From: Corynebacterium caspium DSM 44850
GTDB taxonomy: Bacteria > Actinomycetota > Actinomycetes > Mycobacteriales > Mycobacteriaceae
NCBI RefSeq assembly: GCF_030440555.1
Contig: NZ_CP047118.1
Location: 248,001-312,000, forward strand
Direction: 5' to 3'
Length of the DNA: 64,000 nt
The translations under genes were made by a program, and so were the position numbers. This document shows, in pieces, positions 1-9,301 of the stretch (positions within the stretch are counted from its first letter, which is position 1; every line of letters starts with the position of its first letter). The notes beneath the pieces are model-generated. The model saw nothing but the letters and a program-made list of their open reading frames with translations, was not told the origin of the DNA and searched no databases.

Positions 1-2
1 GG

Positions 3-455
3 GGACGTTATGGTGCGGCAGGTTTATTCCTAATAACCACTGCCCCCATTCCTGACCCCGACCCTGATTTTCAACCCCGAATTTTATTACAGCATCGGGC
101 ACCTTGGACTGCTCATGGCGGCACTTGGGCCTTACCCGGTGGGGCTCGCGATTCGCATGAAACTGCAACGCAAACCGCCCTGCGCGAAGCCGTGGAAGAA
201 ACCAATATTAACCTTGCTGAACTGGAGGTTTTAAAAGAAGTCCAGACTGCTGGACCAGGCCCAGCTCCAGATTTTTGGACTTATACCACCGTTTTGGCTA
301 CCTGTACTAGGCCTTTGGCAACTACTCCGAATGCGGAATCTTTAGAGTTACGATGGGTGCCAATTTCAGAATTGGGGAAGTATCCGCTCTTGGGCGCATT
401 TCGGGAGAGTTTGCCGCTGCTGCTACAAACATATGCACAGACGTGGCATAGTTAG
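3..455 (+). CDS. NUDIX hydrolase, 5' end cut by window edge
   Basis: The frame is open from base 3 to the TAG at 453-455, so the N-terminus lies outside the window. The visible part reads GRYGAAGLFLIT and then carries a NUDIX box: GGARDSHE, seven residues, then REAVEETNI. The usual glycine near the end of the box is Asn here. NUDIX enzymes hydrolyse nucleoside diphosphates linked to another group; the substrate cannot be told from this sequence. Its 3' end overlaps the first possible start of the ABC ATPase gene. Family call is firm, function general. Confidence 0.85.
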   Translation, partial: GRYGAAGLFLITTAPIPDPDPDFQPRILLQHRAPWTAHGGTWALPGGARDSHETATQTALREAVEETNINLAELEVLKEVQTAGPGPAPDFWTYTTVLATCTRPLATTPNAESLELRWVPISELGKYPLLGAFRESLPLLLQTYAQTWHS

Positions 456-1392
456 CAACGTGATTTCAGTAGAAGGATTGACTAAACGGTACGGAGACGT
501 GCTAGCGGTTGATAATTTGTCGTTCCAAATTAAGCCAGGGGTAGTTACTGGTTTTTTGGGCCCTAATGGGGCCGGCAAATCCACCACTATGCGCATGATT
601 CTTGGTCTAGACCGGCCCACCGCCGGAACTGCAACTATTAATGGGAAGGGTTATAGGCAACATAAAAAACCTTTACATGAAGTTGGTGCACTTCTTGATG
701 CCAAAGCGGTACACCCCAACCGTACTGCGCGAGCCCAATTGCAATGGATTGCCGCTGCAAATGGAATTTCTAAGCGCCGTGTAGAAGAAGTCCTAGATAT
801 TGTGGGCTTAACCGAGGTAGCAGGTAAAAAAGCGGGTGGTTTCTCCCTAGGCATGGGACAACGCTTAGGGTTAGCCACAGCCCTTTTGGGCGATCCACAC
901 ACAATTTTATTAGATGAGCCAGTTAATGGCTTGGATCCAGAAGGTATTCACTGGGTAAGGGCGTTTATGCGTCGCTTAGCTGATGAGGGCCGCACCGTCT
1001 TAATTTCCTCCCACTTGCTAAGTGAGATGGCACAAACCGCCGATAATCTCATTGTAATTGGGCGTGGAAAACTAATTTCGGATACTTCTACAGCAAGTTT
1101 TATTAAAGAAAATTCCGGATCCTTAGTGCACGTGCGTTCTGAATACCTTAAGGAATTATCAGAGGGACTAAAGACTGAAGGCATTTCCTTTAGTGAAGGC
1201 GTAGATGATGAGGGCCGTCCTAGATTAATCATCGCAGACCGGCAAACCGATGAGATTGGTTTATTGGCATATTCCTTAGGGATTCCTTTAACTGAGCTCA
1301 GCCTGATGCAAGCCTCTCTAGAAGATGCCTTCTTGCAGAGCACCGGGGATTCTGTGCAATACATCACTCGCGTGGAAGAGGAGCGCAAATAG
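433..1392 (+). CDS. ABC transporter ATP-binding protein (drug/antibiotic exporter type)
   Basis: ATPase subunit of an ABC-2 type exporter, working at the inner face of the membrane with the permease that starts one base after its stop. It shows Walker A GPNGAGKST (about residues 43-51), signature SLGMGQR (138-144) and Walker B ILLDEP (about 158-163), followed by an H-loop SSHLLSEM. The region after about residue 220 is the variable C-terminal part of CcmA/BcrA-like ATPases. The start is uncertain: ATG 433 overlaps the NUDIX gene by 23 bases, while GTG 460 gives a start directly before ISVEGLTKRY, which is usual for the family. Neither has a clear ribosome binding site. Substrate unknown. Confidence 0.9.
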   Translation: MHRRGIVSNVISVEGLTKRYGDVLAVDNLSFQIKPGVVTGFLGPNGAGKSTTMRMILGLDRPTAGTATINGKGYRQHKKPLHEVGALLDAKAVHPNRTARAQLQWIAAANGISKRRVEEVLDIVGLTEVAGKKAGGFSLGMGQRLGLATALLGDPHTILLDEPVNGLDPEGIHWVRAFMRRLADEGRTVLISSHLLSEMAQTADNLIVIGRGKLISDTSTASFIKENSGSLVHVRSEYLKELSEGLKTEGISFSEGVDDEGRPRLIIADRQTDEIGLLAYSLGIPLTELSLMQASLEDAFLQSTGDSVQYITRVEEERK

Positions 1393-2133
1393 ATGAATAC
1401 CCTACATTCTGAATGGATTAAATTACGGTCCACAAAATCATTTTGGTGGACTTCTGCGCTGATTATCTTAATCCCGCTGATCTTGCATGTGATGACGATG
1501 CAGCTAGATGGGGAGACCTTTAACAGCCCTAGTATGATCTTGGCTATTTTGGTGCCAATAATACTTGTTATTGTGCCTATCCAAGCTGCAATGGTATTTA
1601 CAACTGAATACCGGTATAAATTGCAGGAATTTACCTACCTGGCAACGCCTAACCGTACCCAGGTGGCCCTGGCAAAACTGCTGCTATACGGGGTAATCTC
1701 AGTTATCCTGGTAACCGCCTCATTTTGTATTTCGCTGGTAGGGATCAACTTGGCAGTTCCTAGTGAGGCATATCGTATTCCTTATGACAATCCAGATAAT
1801 TTGGAGTTCATAGGAACCAGTGCATTAGGGACTTTCTTCTTAGTGACATTTGTCCAAGGTGTGGCAATGATGTTGCGACATACTGCTGGGGTAGTAGCGC
1901 TTATGCTTTCCTGGGCTTTAGCTTTGGAAGACTTATTAAGGTTTATTCCTCGAATAGGTGAATATATTAGCGATTGGTTACCTTTTGGCCATTTGAAGTC
2001 TTATCTAGGCCATAACACATTTATATCGCTTGATAGAGAATGGTCTGAAACCGACAATATTCTTTATTTCATGGTTTTTGCTTGCGTCTTTTTTGTACTC
2101 GGCATTATCTTGCTTGAAAAACGAGATGCTTAA
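1393..2133 (+). CDS. ABC-2 type transporter permease
   Basis: Membrane subunit paired with the upstream ATPase; its ATG follows the ATPase TAG without a gap, so the two are surely co-transcribed and probably translationally coupled. The 246-residue protein opens with a short cytoplasmic stretch (MNTLHSEWIKLRS, typical of ABC-2 permeases) and then has about six hydrophobic segments, including ALIILIPLILHVMTM and a last one before the terminal LEKRDA. Length fits a small ABC-2 subunit. Exported substrate unknown. The transcript ends at the strong hairpin 57 bases downstream. Confidence 0.87.
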   Translation: MNTLHSEWIKLRSTKSFWWTSALIILIPLILHVMTMQLDGETFNSPSMILAILVPIILVIVPIQAAMVFTTEYRYKLQEFTYLATPNRTQVALAKLLLYGVISVILVTASFCISLVGINLAVPSEAYRIPYDNPDNLEFIGTSALGTFFLVTFVQGVAMMLRHTAGVVALMLSWALALEDLLRFIPRIGEYISDWLPFGHLKSYLGHNTFISLDREWSETDNILYFMVFACVFFVLGIILLEKRDA

Positions 2134-2190
2134 GGATAAAAGGTCTACCATTTACAGCATTCTTTAAGTATAAAAATTTTTTCAATTTTT

Positions 2191-2229
2191 AATCCCCCTC
2201 GGGTAATTACCCTAGAGGGGGATTTTGTA
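2191..2229 (+). terminator. Intrinsic terminator of the ABC operon
   Basis: Arms AATCCCCCTC (2191-2200) and GAGGGGGATT (2215-2224) pair perfectly. The inner GGGTAA/TTACCC extends the stem, and TTTTG follows. It lies 57 bases after the permease stop. Confidence 0.85.
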
Positions 2230-2372
2230 ATTTTCGAAGAATCGGGGGGACGGGGTATCTTAGCAAGGTTTGAGCAATGTGCAATAGATAAAATATCTCG
2301 AAAATATGCGCGGATATGAAAATCGTAGAGGTGTCATATAACGCTGTGGCCTGCAGGAAATGCTTTATTTTT

Positions 2373-2396
2373 AGAATGATAACGACTTATTATTCT
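2373..2396. promoter_or_regulatory. Imperfect palindrome, candidate TetR operator
   Basis: Arms AGAATGATAA (2373-2382) and TTATTATTCT (2387-2396) are separated by CGAC and match at nine of ten positions. The site lies 60 bases before the chosen ATG of the TetR gene, in a 322-base intergenic stretch (2134-2455) that otherwise holds the ABC terminator and AT-rich promoter-like DNA. Position and symmetry suit an autoregulatory operator; binding is inferred. Confidence 0.5.
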
Positions 2397-2455
2397 TTAA
2401 TGTATAGGCATTGAGAGGTTGTACTAGGGAAGATTTCGCAACTACACTTTTCACC

Positions 2456-3043
2456 ATGCCTTATATCAGTGATGAACGTCGCGAAGCTCAACGTCAGCGT
2501 ATCGTTAATGCTGCAATAAAGATGATTGCCCAAAAAGGTATATCTGCAGTTTCAATATCTGACATCATCTCTGCCTCCGGTTTATCCACTGGTGCGGTTT
2601 ATTCTTATTTCAAGGGTAAAAAAGAAATTTTGATCGCCGCTACCGAATTTTTGATTCCGGATAACCCCGAAATCTTGCACACTGCTACCGAAACAATCCC
2701 CACCCCTGCACCCGAAGATATTTTCCTGGAATATCTAGGATTTAATGAAGACGAAGGCGAAATTGGTGCTGCAGTTTTGCAGTTGTGGAGTTTCGTGGCC
2801 GCCGATAAAGAAGCTCAAATGATTATGAATGAAGTAATCAATGAGATTTATGAAAACGGTAAAGCTTATATGGTTGCCTGGTATAAGAGCAATGGTCACG
2901 ATGAAGCCAGTGCTATAGCACGCGCAGACCAAATGACCTGGCCAATTATTGGTTATTTACAAGGTGCTTATGGAATCAATTCCATAGTTCAAGGATCTAT
3001 GAAATCTTTCTTGCAAGGCTTAAGGCAAATAACCGCCCCATAG
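2456..3043 (+). CDS. TetR/AcrR-family transcriptional regulator
   Basis: One-component repressor of 195 residues. The N-terminal helix-turn-helix domain covers about residues 8-55: an RIVNAAIKMIAQKG helix, then SISDIISASGLSTGAVYSYF, which is the typical TetR recognition region. The remainder is the ligand-binding domain, with no recognisable ligand. An upstream in-frame start at 2411 would add 15 residues (MRGCTREDFATTLFT) that look unlike protein; ATG 2456 directly before PYISDERREAQRQ is preferred. It is the only regulator next to the ABC exporter operon and is a candidate controller of it. It ends before a clear terminator and converges on cls. Confidence 0.9.
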   Translation: MPYISDERREAQRQRIVNAAIKMIAQKGISAVSISDIISASGLSTGAVYSYFKGKKEILIAATEFLIPDNPEILHTATETIPTPAPEDIFLEYLGFNEDEGEIGAAVLQLWSFVAADKEAQMIMNEVINEIYENGKAYMVAWYKSNGHDEASAIARADQMTWPIIGYLQGAYGINSIVQGSMKSFLQGLRQITAP

Positions 3044-3064
3044 TTATAGCGTGCAAATATTCCC

Positions 3065-3090
3065 AGCCGGTGCGCGAGCACCGGCTTTTC
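3065..3090 (+). terminator. Terminator between tetR and cls
   Basis: AGCCGGTGC (3065-3073), loop GCGA, GCACCGGCT (3078-3086), then TTTC. It lies between two convergent genes. On the minus strand it lacks a T-run, so it mainly serves tetR. Confidence 0.8.
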
Positions 3091-3126
3091 GTATATCTCG
3101 GCTTAAGACGCCCAGCTGCGCTGCAA

Positions 3127-4593
3127 CTACTGTAGGGCGGAACTTAAGCGCATAACGTTATCTACGTAGCGTCGTCCCAAACTGCGCTTGGACCACTCTT
3201 CTAGAGTGAGCTCCTTAGAAACAGCTAAATATGCATCGGTTAGCTGGGTTAAATCAGTAATGATATTGCCGCGGGTAACCATAAGGGAGACCTCATAATT
3301 GAGGCCGAAGCTGCGCATATCCATATTGGAGGAACCCATAATAGCTAGCGCATCAGAGGTGCCAGGATCAGCGACCACAAATTTTGAGTGCAAGACAAAG
3401 GGCGCTGGGAACCGATAGATGCGCACCCCAGCTTCTAATAATGCCTGGTAGTAGGAAGATTGGGCATGATCCACCATGAACTGGTCGGCTTTTTCAGAAA
3501 CCAGTAACTCCACCTGTACCCCGCGATAACAAGCCGTGGTAACTGCGGCGAGCAAAGATTCATCAGGGATGAAATAAGGCGAACACATGACCAGGCGCTC
3601 TTGGGCGTGATGGGCCACCGAGGTAAACATCCGCAGATTAGGTTCAGTGGCATAACCTGGCCCAGAAGGTACCAGTTGCACAATATTGCGCTCTGGGCAA
3701 TCCAAACTGCGCTCCAGGGGATGCGAAGTAACCGGGAGCGGTTCATTGGACTCGGAATACCAGTCCACGGCAAATACGGTGGCTAAAGAGTCCACGATTG
3801 GCCCCTCAAGCTCCACCATCACATCTACCCACTTGCGTCCATCGCGCACATTAGCAGGCATTAAATAGCTGCGATCAATCATATTGGCAGAGCCCATAAA
3901 GCCCACAGTGCCATCTATAATGAGTAGTTTGCGGTGGTTGCGCAGATCGGGGCGACGAAAACGCCATCGCCAGGGTTTTAGCGGCAACATAGTATGCCAT
4001 TCCACCCCGATCTCAGTGAGGCGTTTGCCTAATTGCTTATAGCCGGGATATTTCAGGGAACCAATTTGGTCAAAGAGGTAGCGCACTTTAACACCGCGTG
4101 CTACCGCACGTTTACATGCTTGGAAGAAAATATCGGTGGTGTCATCCCAGGCGGTGATATAAATTTCGGCGTGCACATAATTTTCGGCGGCATCAATAGC
4201 GGCCGCCATGCGGGCAATGGTGAGCTGATAATCTGTCCATAATCCCTGGTTATAGCCGGTTACTGCAGGTAGGTTTGTGAGCCTGCGATTCAGACGCACC
4301 ATGGCTGCAATTTCAGTGGGCAGCTTAATATCGGTGGGGTGATCTGGAGTATCGGCCTGCACATTTTCAATAATTGCGCTGGCTTCCTTCTGGATGCGGT
4401 GGCGTCGCCGGCTAATATAATTTCCGCCCATTAATAAAAATAGCGGTAATCCCAGCAGCGGCACTAATAGAATTAGCAGCAGCCAGGCATTAGAAGATGC
4501 AGGACGTCGTCCTTCAGGAACGTAGCCCAGGGCAAAGATTTTAATTGCAGTGTCGAGAATTAACCCGAGGGTCTGCCAGGATTGAAGTTCCAT
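3127..4593 (-). CDS. cls: Cardiolipin synthase (phospholipase D family)
   Basis: Makes cardiolipin at the cytoplasmic membrane by phosphatidyl transfer. The 488-residue protein has two N-terminal membrane segments (about residues 8-25 and 36-58, the latter LLLILLVPLLGLPLFLLMG) and two HKD motifs, HRKLLIIDG near residue 220 and HSKFVVADP near residue 400. Each is followed by the GSxN element (GSANMID and GSSNMDM). Length and layout match bacterial ClsA-type enzymes. It starts 26 bases after xth in the same direction, so it probably belongs to a def-GNAT-xth-cls transcription unit. Confidence 0.93.
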   Translation of the reverse strand: MELQSWQTLGLILDTAIKIFALGYVPEGRRPASSNAWLLLILLVPLLGLPLFLLMGGNYISRRRHRIQKEASAIIENVQADTPDHPTDIKLPTEIAAMVRLNRRLTNLPAVTGYNQGLWTDYQLTIARMAAAIDAAENYVHAEIYITAWDDTTDIFFQACKRAVARGVKVRYLFDQIGSLKYPGYKQLGKRLTEIGVEWHTMLPLKPWRWRFRRPDLRNHRKLLIIDGTVGFMGSANMIDRSYLMPANVRDGRKWVDVMVELEGPIVDSLATVFAVDWYSESNEPLPVTSHPLERSLDCPERNIVQLVPSGPGYATEPNLRMFTSVAHHAQERLVMCSPYFIPDESLLAAVTTACYRGVQVELLVSEKADQFMVDHAQSSYYQALLEAGVRIYRFPAPFVLHSKFVVADPGTSDALAIMGSSNMDMRSFGLNYEVSLMVTRGNIITDLTQLTDAYLAVSKELTLEEWSKRSLGRRYVDNVMRLSSALQ

Positions 4594-4619
4594 TACGTTA
4601 TGTCTTAATACAACCGTCT

Positions 4620-5432
4620 TTAGGGGGTGGGTGAAGCAGCATAATCGACAAGCACTAAAGCATGATCGGAGCTGCCCCGCTTGGCTCTTTCTTCCTTATC
4701 GACAAAACCCTTTTGTGCGCGGGCCGCCAAATTAGTGGAGGCAAATTGGAAATCTATGCGCATACCTTCATCTTTATAAAAGCGTCCGCCTTTATAATCC
4801 CAGTAGGTATAGCGGTCTGCGGCGGTAAATTGTCGCGTAACTTCTGTTAGCCCGGCTTCTTCGAGGAGCTCAAAATTAGCGCGTTCTGCATCAGTTACGT
4901 GGGTGGAGCCAGCAAAAGCGGCCATATCCCAAACATCTTCATCGCGCGGGGCTACATTGAAATCGCCCATGAGCGCTAAATCTTGCTGCGGATTCTCCGC
5001 TAAACTGCTCGCCGCATATTCGCTTAAAGCCTTTAACCAATGCAATTTATAGGTGTAATGGCGATCAGTCACCGCGCGCCCATTAGGGATATAGAGACTC
5101 CACACCCGCACCCCGCCACAAGTAGCCCCGACAGCTCGGGCTTCTATTTTTTGAGGCTGCTGTGGATCTTTGTGAAAACCTGGCTGACCAGGGAATTCAT
5201 TAGCAATATCGCTAAGTCCTACCCTGGATAAAATAGCCACGCCATTCCATTGGCTATAGCCGACGTGGGCTACTTCATAGCCGAGTTTCTCAAAATCAGC
5301 ACGCGGAAAATTGGCATCGGTGCACTTGGTTTCTTGGATAGCTAGTACATCTATATCGTGTTCGGTTAATAAGGATTGAATGCGGGCCACTCGGGCACGC
5401 GCAGAATTGACATTCCACGTAGCAATGCGCAT
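4620..5432 (-). CDS. xth: Exodeoxyribonuclease III (AP endonuclease)
   Basis: DNA repair enzyme that cuts 5' to abasic sites and degrades 3' ends. Family motifs: MRIATWNVNSARAR at the start, IQETKC (Mg-binding Glu), MGDFNVAPRD, DYKGGRFYKDEGMRIDF and the terminal SSDHALVLVDY. The frame is open 141 bases further upstream, but the extra residues overlap the GNAT gene and look non-native. ATG 5430-5432, giving 270 residues, is the normal start for this family. It lies between a GNAT gene and cls on the same strand. Confidence 0.94.
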   Translation of the reverse strand: MRIATWNVNSARARVARIQSLLTEHDIDVLAIQETKCTDANFPRADFEKLGYEVAHVGYSQWNGVAILSRVGLSDIANEFPGQPGFHKDPQQPQKIEARAVGATCGGVRVWSLYIPNGRAVTDRHYTYKLHWLKALSEYAASSLAENPQQDLALMGDFNVAPRDEDVWDMAAFAGSTHVTDAERANFELLEEAGLTEVTRQFTAADRYTYWDYKGGRFYKDEGMRIDFQFASTNLAARAQKGFVDKEERAKRGSSDHALVLVDYAASPTP

Positions 5433-5442
5433 GAGTTCTACC

Positions 5443-6465
5443 CTACCGGCTGAGCTCATGGGCGTAGCGATGCCGGTGATGTTCAATAAAACCCAAGGTA
5501 GAATACAGCTGAATTCCAGCAGTATTGCTTTCTTGGACTTGTAAGAAGGCCGATTTAGCGCCGTGCTTTGCACCCCAGCGCAGCATTTGCGCCCCCAATG
5601 CAGAAGCTAAGCCTTGGCGCCTAAAAGCCGGGGCTACTTCAACGGCTGAATATCCCAACCAGTGCTGCCCATCTGGAGATTGGGTAATAGTGGCCCTGGT
5701 TATGGCCACAGTTTCCCCAGCAGGATTAAATATCCTGGCAAAAGCCATTTTGCCGGCAATTTTTTCCCGTAATAATTCCAAAGCATGAGTGGGCAAGGCT
5801 TGGCCTCGAAAATGGTAGAGCTCTAACCAAGCAGCATCAGGGATGTCATCAATGCGGTAACTAAACCCAGGGGGCAATTCAGCGTGCACTGCGGTGGGGT
5901 CTGCGGTGGTATCTGCAAGGGGGCGGGTCATCACTATAATTTCAGCGCCCACTTGCCAGTGCCCGTTTTTCACCAGGCGCTCTACCGCGCGGCCTAAACG
6001 TTCCGGGATAGCCAAAATTACCGGGGCCTGGTGGGCATCATAAAATTCTTGAATTTCTGCCAAGGGCACCGGCACGAAGCCAGCAGAAGGACCCAAAGGA
6101 ATAGCTGAATTTGAGCGTTCAGTTATGGAATCACCCAAACGAAATAGCCACTGGCCATCACTGCTCCACTGGTGCTTTAAGCCGGGAAAAGCCTGCGCAG
6201 AAGCATATTCGACAGCACGGATCTCGCTGGTGCGAATAGTCCGAGGAGGCATGCGTCGAATAATTAGCAGCTCTGAATCTGGCACTTCAATGGGATCTTT
6301 TGTAGAAGGCCAACCACCCACTTTTTGGGGGCGCACAACTAAGGGGTGGAGCTGCTCAACATGACCGATGATATCTCCGACTTTGCCGGGAAAATTCACC
6401 AATTTGCGTCGCACCACCACCCGATCTCCCACGGCAACTTCTTGGGAGCGGAAGAACCGGCCCAC
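5443..6465 (-). CDS. GNAT-family N-acetyltransferase with N-terminal extra domain
   Basis: The C-terminal third carries a GNAT acetyl-CoA fold with EVAPAFRRQGLASALGAQML as the pyrophosphate-binding loop region, then LQVQESNTAGIQLYSTLGF. Ahead of it lie an SH3-like beta stretch (VGDRVVVRRKLVNFPGKVGD) and a middle region typical of the acetyltransferase that sits after def in corynebacteria. The chosen start is GTG 6463-6465, two bases after the def stop. A GAGG box lies six bases upstream, and the start falls just before the first structured segment. An upstream in-frame ATG (6507) would overlap def by 41 bases. Acceptor substrate unknown. Confidence 0.82.
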   Translation of the reverse strand: MGRFFRSQEVAVGDRVVVRRKLVNFPGKVGDIIGHVEQLHPLVVRPQKVGGWPSTKDPIEVPDSELLIIRRMPPRTIRTSEIRAVEYASAQAFPGLKHQWSSDGQWLFRLGDSITERSNSAIPLGPSAGFVPVPLAEIQEFYDAHQAPVILAIPERLGRAVERLVKNGHWQVGAEIIVMTRPLADTTADPTAVHAELPPGFSYRIDDIPDAAWLELYHFRGQALPTHALELLREKIAGKMAFARIFNPAGETVAITRATITQSPDGQHWLGYSAVEVAPAFRRQGLASALGAQMLRWGAKHGAKSAFLQVQESNTAGIQLYSTLGFIEHHRHRYAHELSR

Positions 6466-6466
6466 C

Positions 6467-7063
6467 TTAAGCCTCAGACTCAGGTTCTCCGTGGCCAAAG
6501 GGATCATTATCGACCCCCGGCATCCAGGTATTTCCGGCGTGATCCCAACCATTATCTTTAATGGCGCGTTTAGCTTGACGCTTATAGCGCCCTACCAGCA
6601 TATCTAGGTATACGTAGCCATCGAGGTGGCCTACTTCGTGCTGTAAGCAGCGGGCAAAAAAGCCAGTGCCTTCTACTTCTACGGGTTCACCTGCGAGATC
6701 AAAACCAGTTACTTTGGCCCACTCAGCTCGGCCAGTGGGGAAGCTTTCGCCTGGTACAGACAGGCAACCTTCTTCGTCGCTGCCATCGTCGGCAGGCATC
6801 GTTTTGGGAACTTCGCTAGTTTCCAAAGTGGGGTTAATCACATAACCGCGGTGCCAAGTTCCGGTGTCATCGGGGCAGTCATAAACGAAAATCCGCAAAG
6901 ATTCGCCAATCTGGTTAGCGGCTAAGCCAACGCCATTAGCTACCTTCATGGTTTCGAACATGTCATCAATTAGTTCACTATATTGTGAAAAAGGTGCAGC
7001 GGCGGGGGCGGTTGCATTGTGGAGAACCGGGTCGCCGTAAATCACTACGGGGCGTACTGTCAT
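6467..7063 (-). CDS. def: Peptide deformylase
   Basis: Removes the formyl group from the N-terminal Met of new proteins; a metal enzyme. All three family motifs are present: [10 protein letters not shown] (44-53), EGCLS (98-102, metal-binding Cys100) and QHEVGHLDG (141-149, the HExxH element). At 198 residues it is slightly longer than the usual 170-190. First gene of the leftward def-GNAT-xth-cls group and divergent from the DUF3263 gene across about 40 bases, so the two promoters share that gap. Confidence 0.96.
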   Translation of the reverse strand: MTVRPVVIYGDPVLHNATAPAAAPFSQYSELIDDMFETMKVANGVGLAANQIGESLRIFVYDCPDDTGTWHRGYVINPTLETSEVPKTMPADDGSDEEGCLSVPGESFPTGRAEWAKVTGFDLAGEPVEVEGTGFFARCLQHEVGHLDGYVYLDMLVGRYKRQAKRAIKDNGWDHAGNTWMPGVDNDPFGHGEPESEA

Positions 7064-7102
7064 GTGCCACAGTCTAAGCTACAACCGCTAGAGTGTACGC
7101 CT

Positions 7103-7372
7103 GTGTCCCTGTCTGCATTCGATATCCAGCTTTTAAATTTTGCTGAAAATGCCCCGCGAGCTCGTGGAGTGCTAGATGATGCTATCCGGGAGGAATTAGG
7201 GATAACGCCGGTTCGGTATTGGCAGCGTTTAAATATTTTGCTTGACGATGCCAGCGCACATCGTGCTTATCCATATTTAATAAATAGGTTAAGGCGCCTG
7301 CGTGACCAGCCCGGACCTTGGGATGGTAAACGATATTCTGAACCGGGTACCCCGCCTGAAAATTTGTCTTAA
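7103..7372 (+). CDS. DUF3263-family small protein
   Basis: An 89-residue protein starting at GTG 7103 (VSLSAFDIQLLNFAENAPRARG). The block LDDAIREELGITPVRYWQRLNILLDD followed by YPYLINRLRRLRD is characteristic of DUF3263, an actinobacterial family that looks like a compact helix-turn-helix protein. An upstream in-frame ATG at 7019 would run into def on the other strand and adds non-native residues. Function unknown; conserved position divergent from def. The 3' end lies just upstream of the LytR_C gene. Confidence 0.85.
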   Translation: MSLSAFDIQLLNFAENAPRARGVLDDAIREELGITPVRYWQRLNILLDDASAHRAYPYLINRLRRLRDQPGPWDGKRYSEPGTPPENLS

Positions 7373-7388
7373 TTACACACCCGCTATT

Positions 7389-8051
7389 GTGGCAGATGTG
7401 AATACTGCCACTCATCAGCCTAATAATCAGTCCTCTCGCCCCGGCTCCGGCTTACCGCTGCGTGGTCTTGCCATGGTTCTTATTGCAGTTGCACTGCTGC
7501 TGGCCTTGTGGGGCATTTATGCGCTTAGCCAAGACTCTAAGAAAAAAGATGTTCCGCAGGCCGCCAATACTGCCGCTAGTGCCCCAGCTACCCCTGGTGT
7601 TGGCTCTGGGGCTACAGGCCCGGCAGGGGAGGCTTCCGCATCTGCGCCGGCGCCTGCGCCCGCTCCGGCCCCAGGAGAAGCTGCTGGAGACGCTGCTGCA
7701 GGTGCCTCGACGACACCTAATCCAGCTGCTGTTGCTCCAGCGGAGGCCCCAAAGCCTGCAGAATTAGAAGTATTTATTCTCAATAATTCTACTGTCGGTG
7801 GCTGGGCTGCCACTACTGCTAAAGAGGCCAAAGATGCCGGTTTTAAGGTAGCTTATGAAGGCAATTTGGAAGGCTCAATTTTTACTGCACAGCAGTCCAC
7901 AGTGTATTTCCACGCTGGTAATCCCACCGTTGAAAAGCAGGCTCGGGAATTAGCTGATCGTTTTGCCGGTGGTCATGCAGAACCCATCGGGGAGCATCTA
8001 CCGGCAGAAATTAAGAATGCTGCGGGCTTAACTTTGGTATTGGCGCAATAG
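7389..8051 (+). CDS. Membrane-anchored protein with LytR C-terminal domain
   Basis: Layout: a short N-terminus, one membrane helix (GLAMVLIAVALLLALWGIYAL, about residues 27-47), a long Ala/Pro/Gly linker with APAPAPAPAPG runs, and a C-terminal LytR_cpsA_psr_C domain of about 90 residues beginning VFILNNSTVGGWAATTAKEA. In actinobacteria this domain occurs alone or behind LytR-type ligases and is probably extracytoplasmic. The start is uncertain: GTG 7389 and GTG 7398 both fit, and a further upstream start at 7302 would overlap the DUF3263 gene by 71 bases. Exact role unknown; cell-wall related by family. Confidence 0.8.
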   Translation: MADVNTATHQPNNQSSRPGSGLPLRGLAMVLIAVALLLALWGIYALSQDSKKKDVPQAANTAASAPATPGVGSGATGPAGEASASAPAPAPAPAPGEAAGDAAAGASTTPNPAAVAPAEAPKPAELEVFILNNSTVGGWAATTAKEAKDAGFKVAYEGNLEGSIFTAQQSTVYFHAGNPTVEKQARELADRFAGGHAEPIGEHLPAEIKNAAGLTLVLAQ

Positions 8052-8084
8052 TATTGTTTTTCGCGAAGAACTAGGATATCCCCC

Positions 8085-9266
8085 ATGAATGGCTCTCTGC
8101 CTGCTAACGGCTCTCAGGTTCCTAATATTGATTTCCAGCGTTCCCCGCAACCAACCTTGGGTGTGGAGTGGGAAATCGCTTTAGTGGATCCAGAAACTCG
8201 CGATCTTTCCCCGCGTGCGGCAGAGGTGATTGCAGAAATTGCGCGCACTAATCCTGAAGTGCGCTTAGAAAAAGAATTTCTACAAAACACTGTTGAGCTA
8301 GTTACCGGCATATGTAGTTCCGTACCGCAGGCAGTGGGGGAGCTGCGCCACGCCATTGAGGTGCTTAATCCCGTGGTAGCCGGGATGGGATTGCGCTTGT
8401 GGGCTTCTGGTTCCCACCCTTTTTCTGATTTTCGCGATAACCCAGTTTCAGAAAAAGGCGCTTATAACGAGATCATTTCGCGCACCCAATACTGGGGTAA
8501 CCAAATGCTAATTTGGGGCATTCACGTGCATGTGGGAATTTCTCATGAATCCCGAGTCTGGCCCCTAATTAATGCCCTAATGACGTACTATCCGCACCTT
8601 TTGGCGCTCACCGCTAGTTCTCCGGCCTGGCATGGTACCGATACCGGGTACGCATCCAACCGCACCATGCTCTACCAGCAATTACCCACCGCTGGCACCC
8701 CGCCAGAACTACATTCTTGGCAGGATTGGGAAAGCTATATGCATGACCAATCTGTATCTGGGGTAATTAATCACACCGGTTCCATGCACCTGGATATTCG
8801 TCCGGCAGCCCAATGGGGAACCATCGAAATTCGGGTTTCCGATGCCACCTCTAACCTGCATGAATTAGCTGCTGCAGTAGCCCTCACCCACTGTTTGGTA
8901 GTGCATTTTGATCGCATGTTAGACCGCGGCGAAATATTGCCCACTTTGCAGCCCTGGCATATTGCCGAAAATAAGTGGCGCGCAGCCCGCTATGGCATGG
9001 ATGCGCTAGTTATTACTTCCCGCAATACTGATGAAGCTTGGGTACGCGATGAATTACGCCAGCTAGTGGACTCTTTTACAGATCTTGCTACCGAATTGGG
9101 CTGTGCTGCCGAACTCCGCGGAGTTCTAGATATTGTAGAAAATGGGGCAGCTTATGAACGCCAACGCGCCCGTTTCCAAGCAACTGGGCAGTGGAGTGCC
9201 GCAGTGGATCTCGCCTGTGCAGAAATGGAACAGCAAGCTCCTATATATCAGGTGGATAAATCCTAA
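8085..9266 (+). CDS. Carboxylate-amine ligase, GCS2 family (YbdK-like)
   Basis: Member of the glutamate-cysteine ligase 2 family. The N-terminal [12 protein letters not shown] is the family start signature (GVExE-type metal-binding region), with [10 protein letters not shown] and [18 protein letters not shown] further on. Length 393 residues is normal. Corynebacteria make no glutathione that I know of, so the true product is unknown; the YbdK name only states weak glutamate-cysteine ligase-like chemistry. ATG 8085 is directly upstream of NGSLPANGS, a short tail before the fold. It ends in a repeat-rich convergent junction with the mrp operon. Confidence 0.87.
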   Translation: MNGSLPANGSQVPNIDFQRSPQPTLGVEWEIALVDPETRDLSPRAAEVIAEIARTNPEVRLEKEFLQNTVELVTGICSSVPQAVGELRHAIEVLNPVVAGMGLRLWASGSHPFSDFRDNPVSEKGAYNEIISRTQYWGNQMLIWGIHVHVGISHESRVWPLINALMTYYPHLLALTASSPAWHGTDTGYASNRTMLYQQLPTAGTPPELHSWQDWESYMHDQSVSGVINHTGSMHLDIRPAAQWGTIEIRVSDATSNLHELAAAVALTHCLVVHFDRMLDRGEILPTLQPWHIAENKWRAARYGMDALVITSRNTDEAWVRDELRQLVDSFTDLATELGCAAELRGVLDIVENGAAYERQRARFQATGQWSAAVDLACAEMEQQAPIYQVDKS

Positions 9267-9301
9267 TTAACAGCTGATTAGCGGCTGGCTGCGGGCAGCG
9301 A

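Noticed and set aside
7517..7831. Gly/Ala-rich minus-strand frame inside the LytR_C gene
   Set aside because: Antisense of the Ala/Pro linker; no start context and no homology seen.
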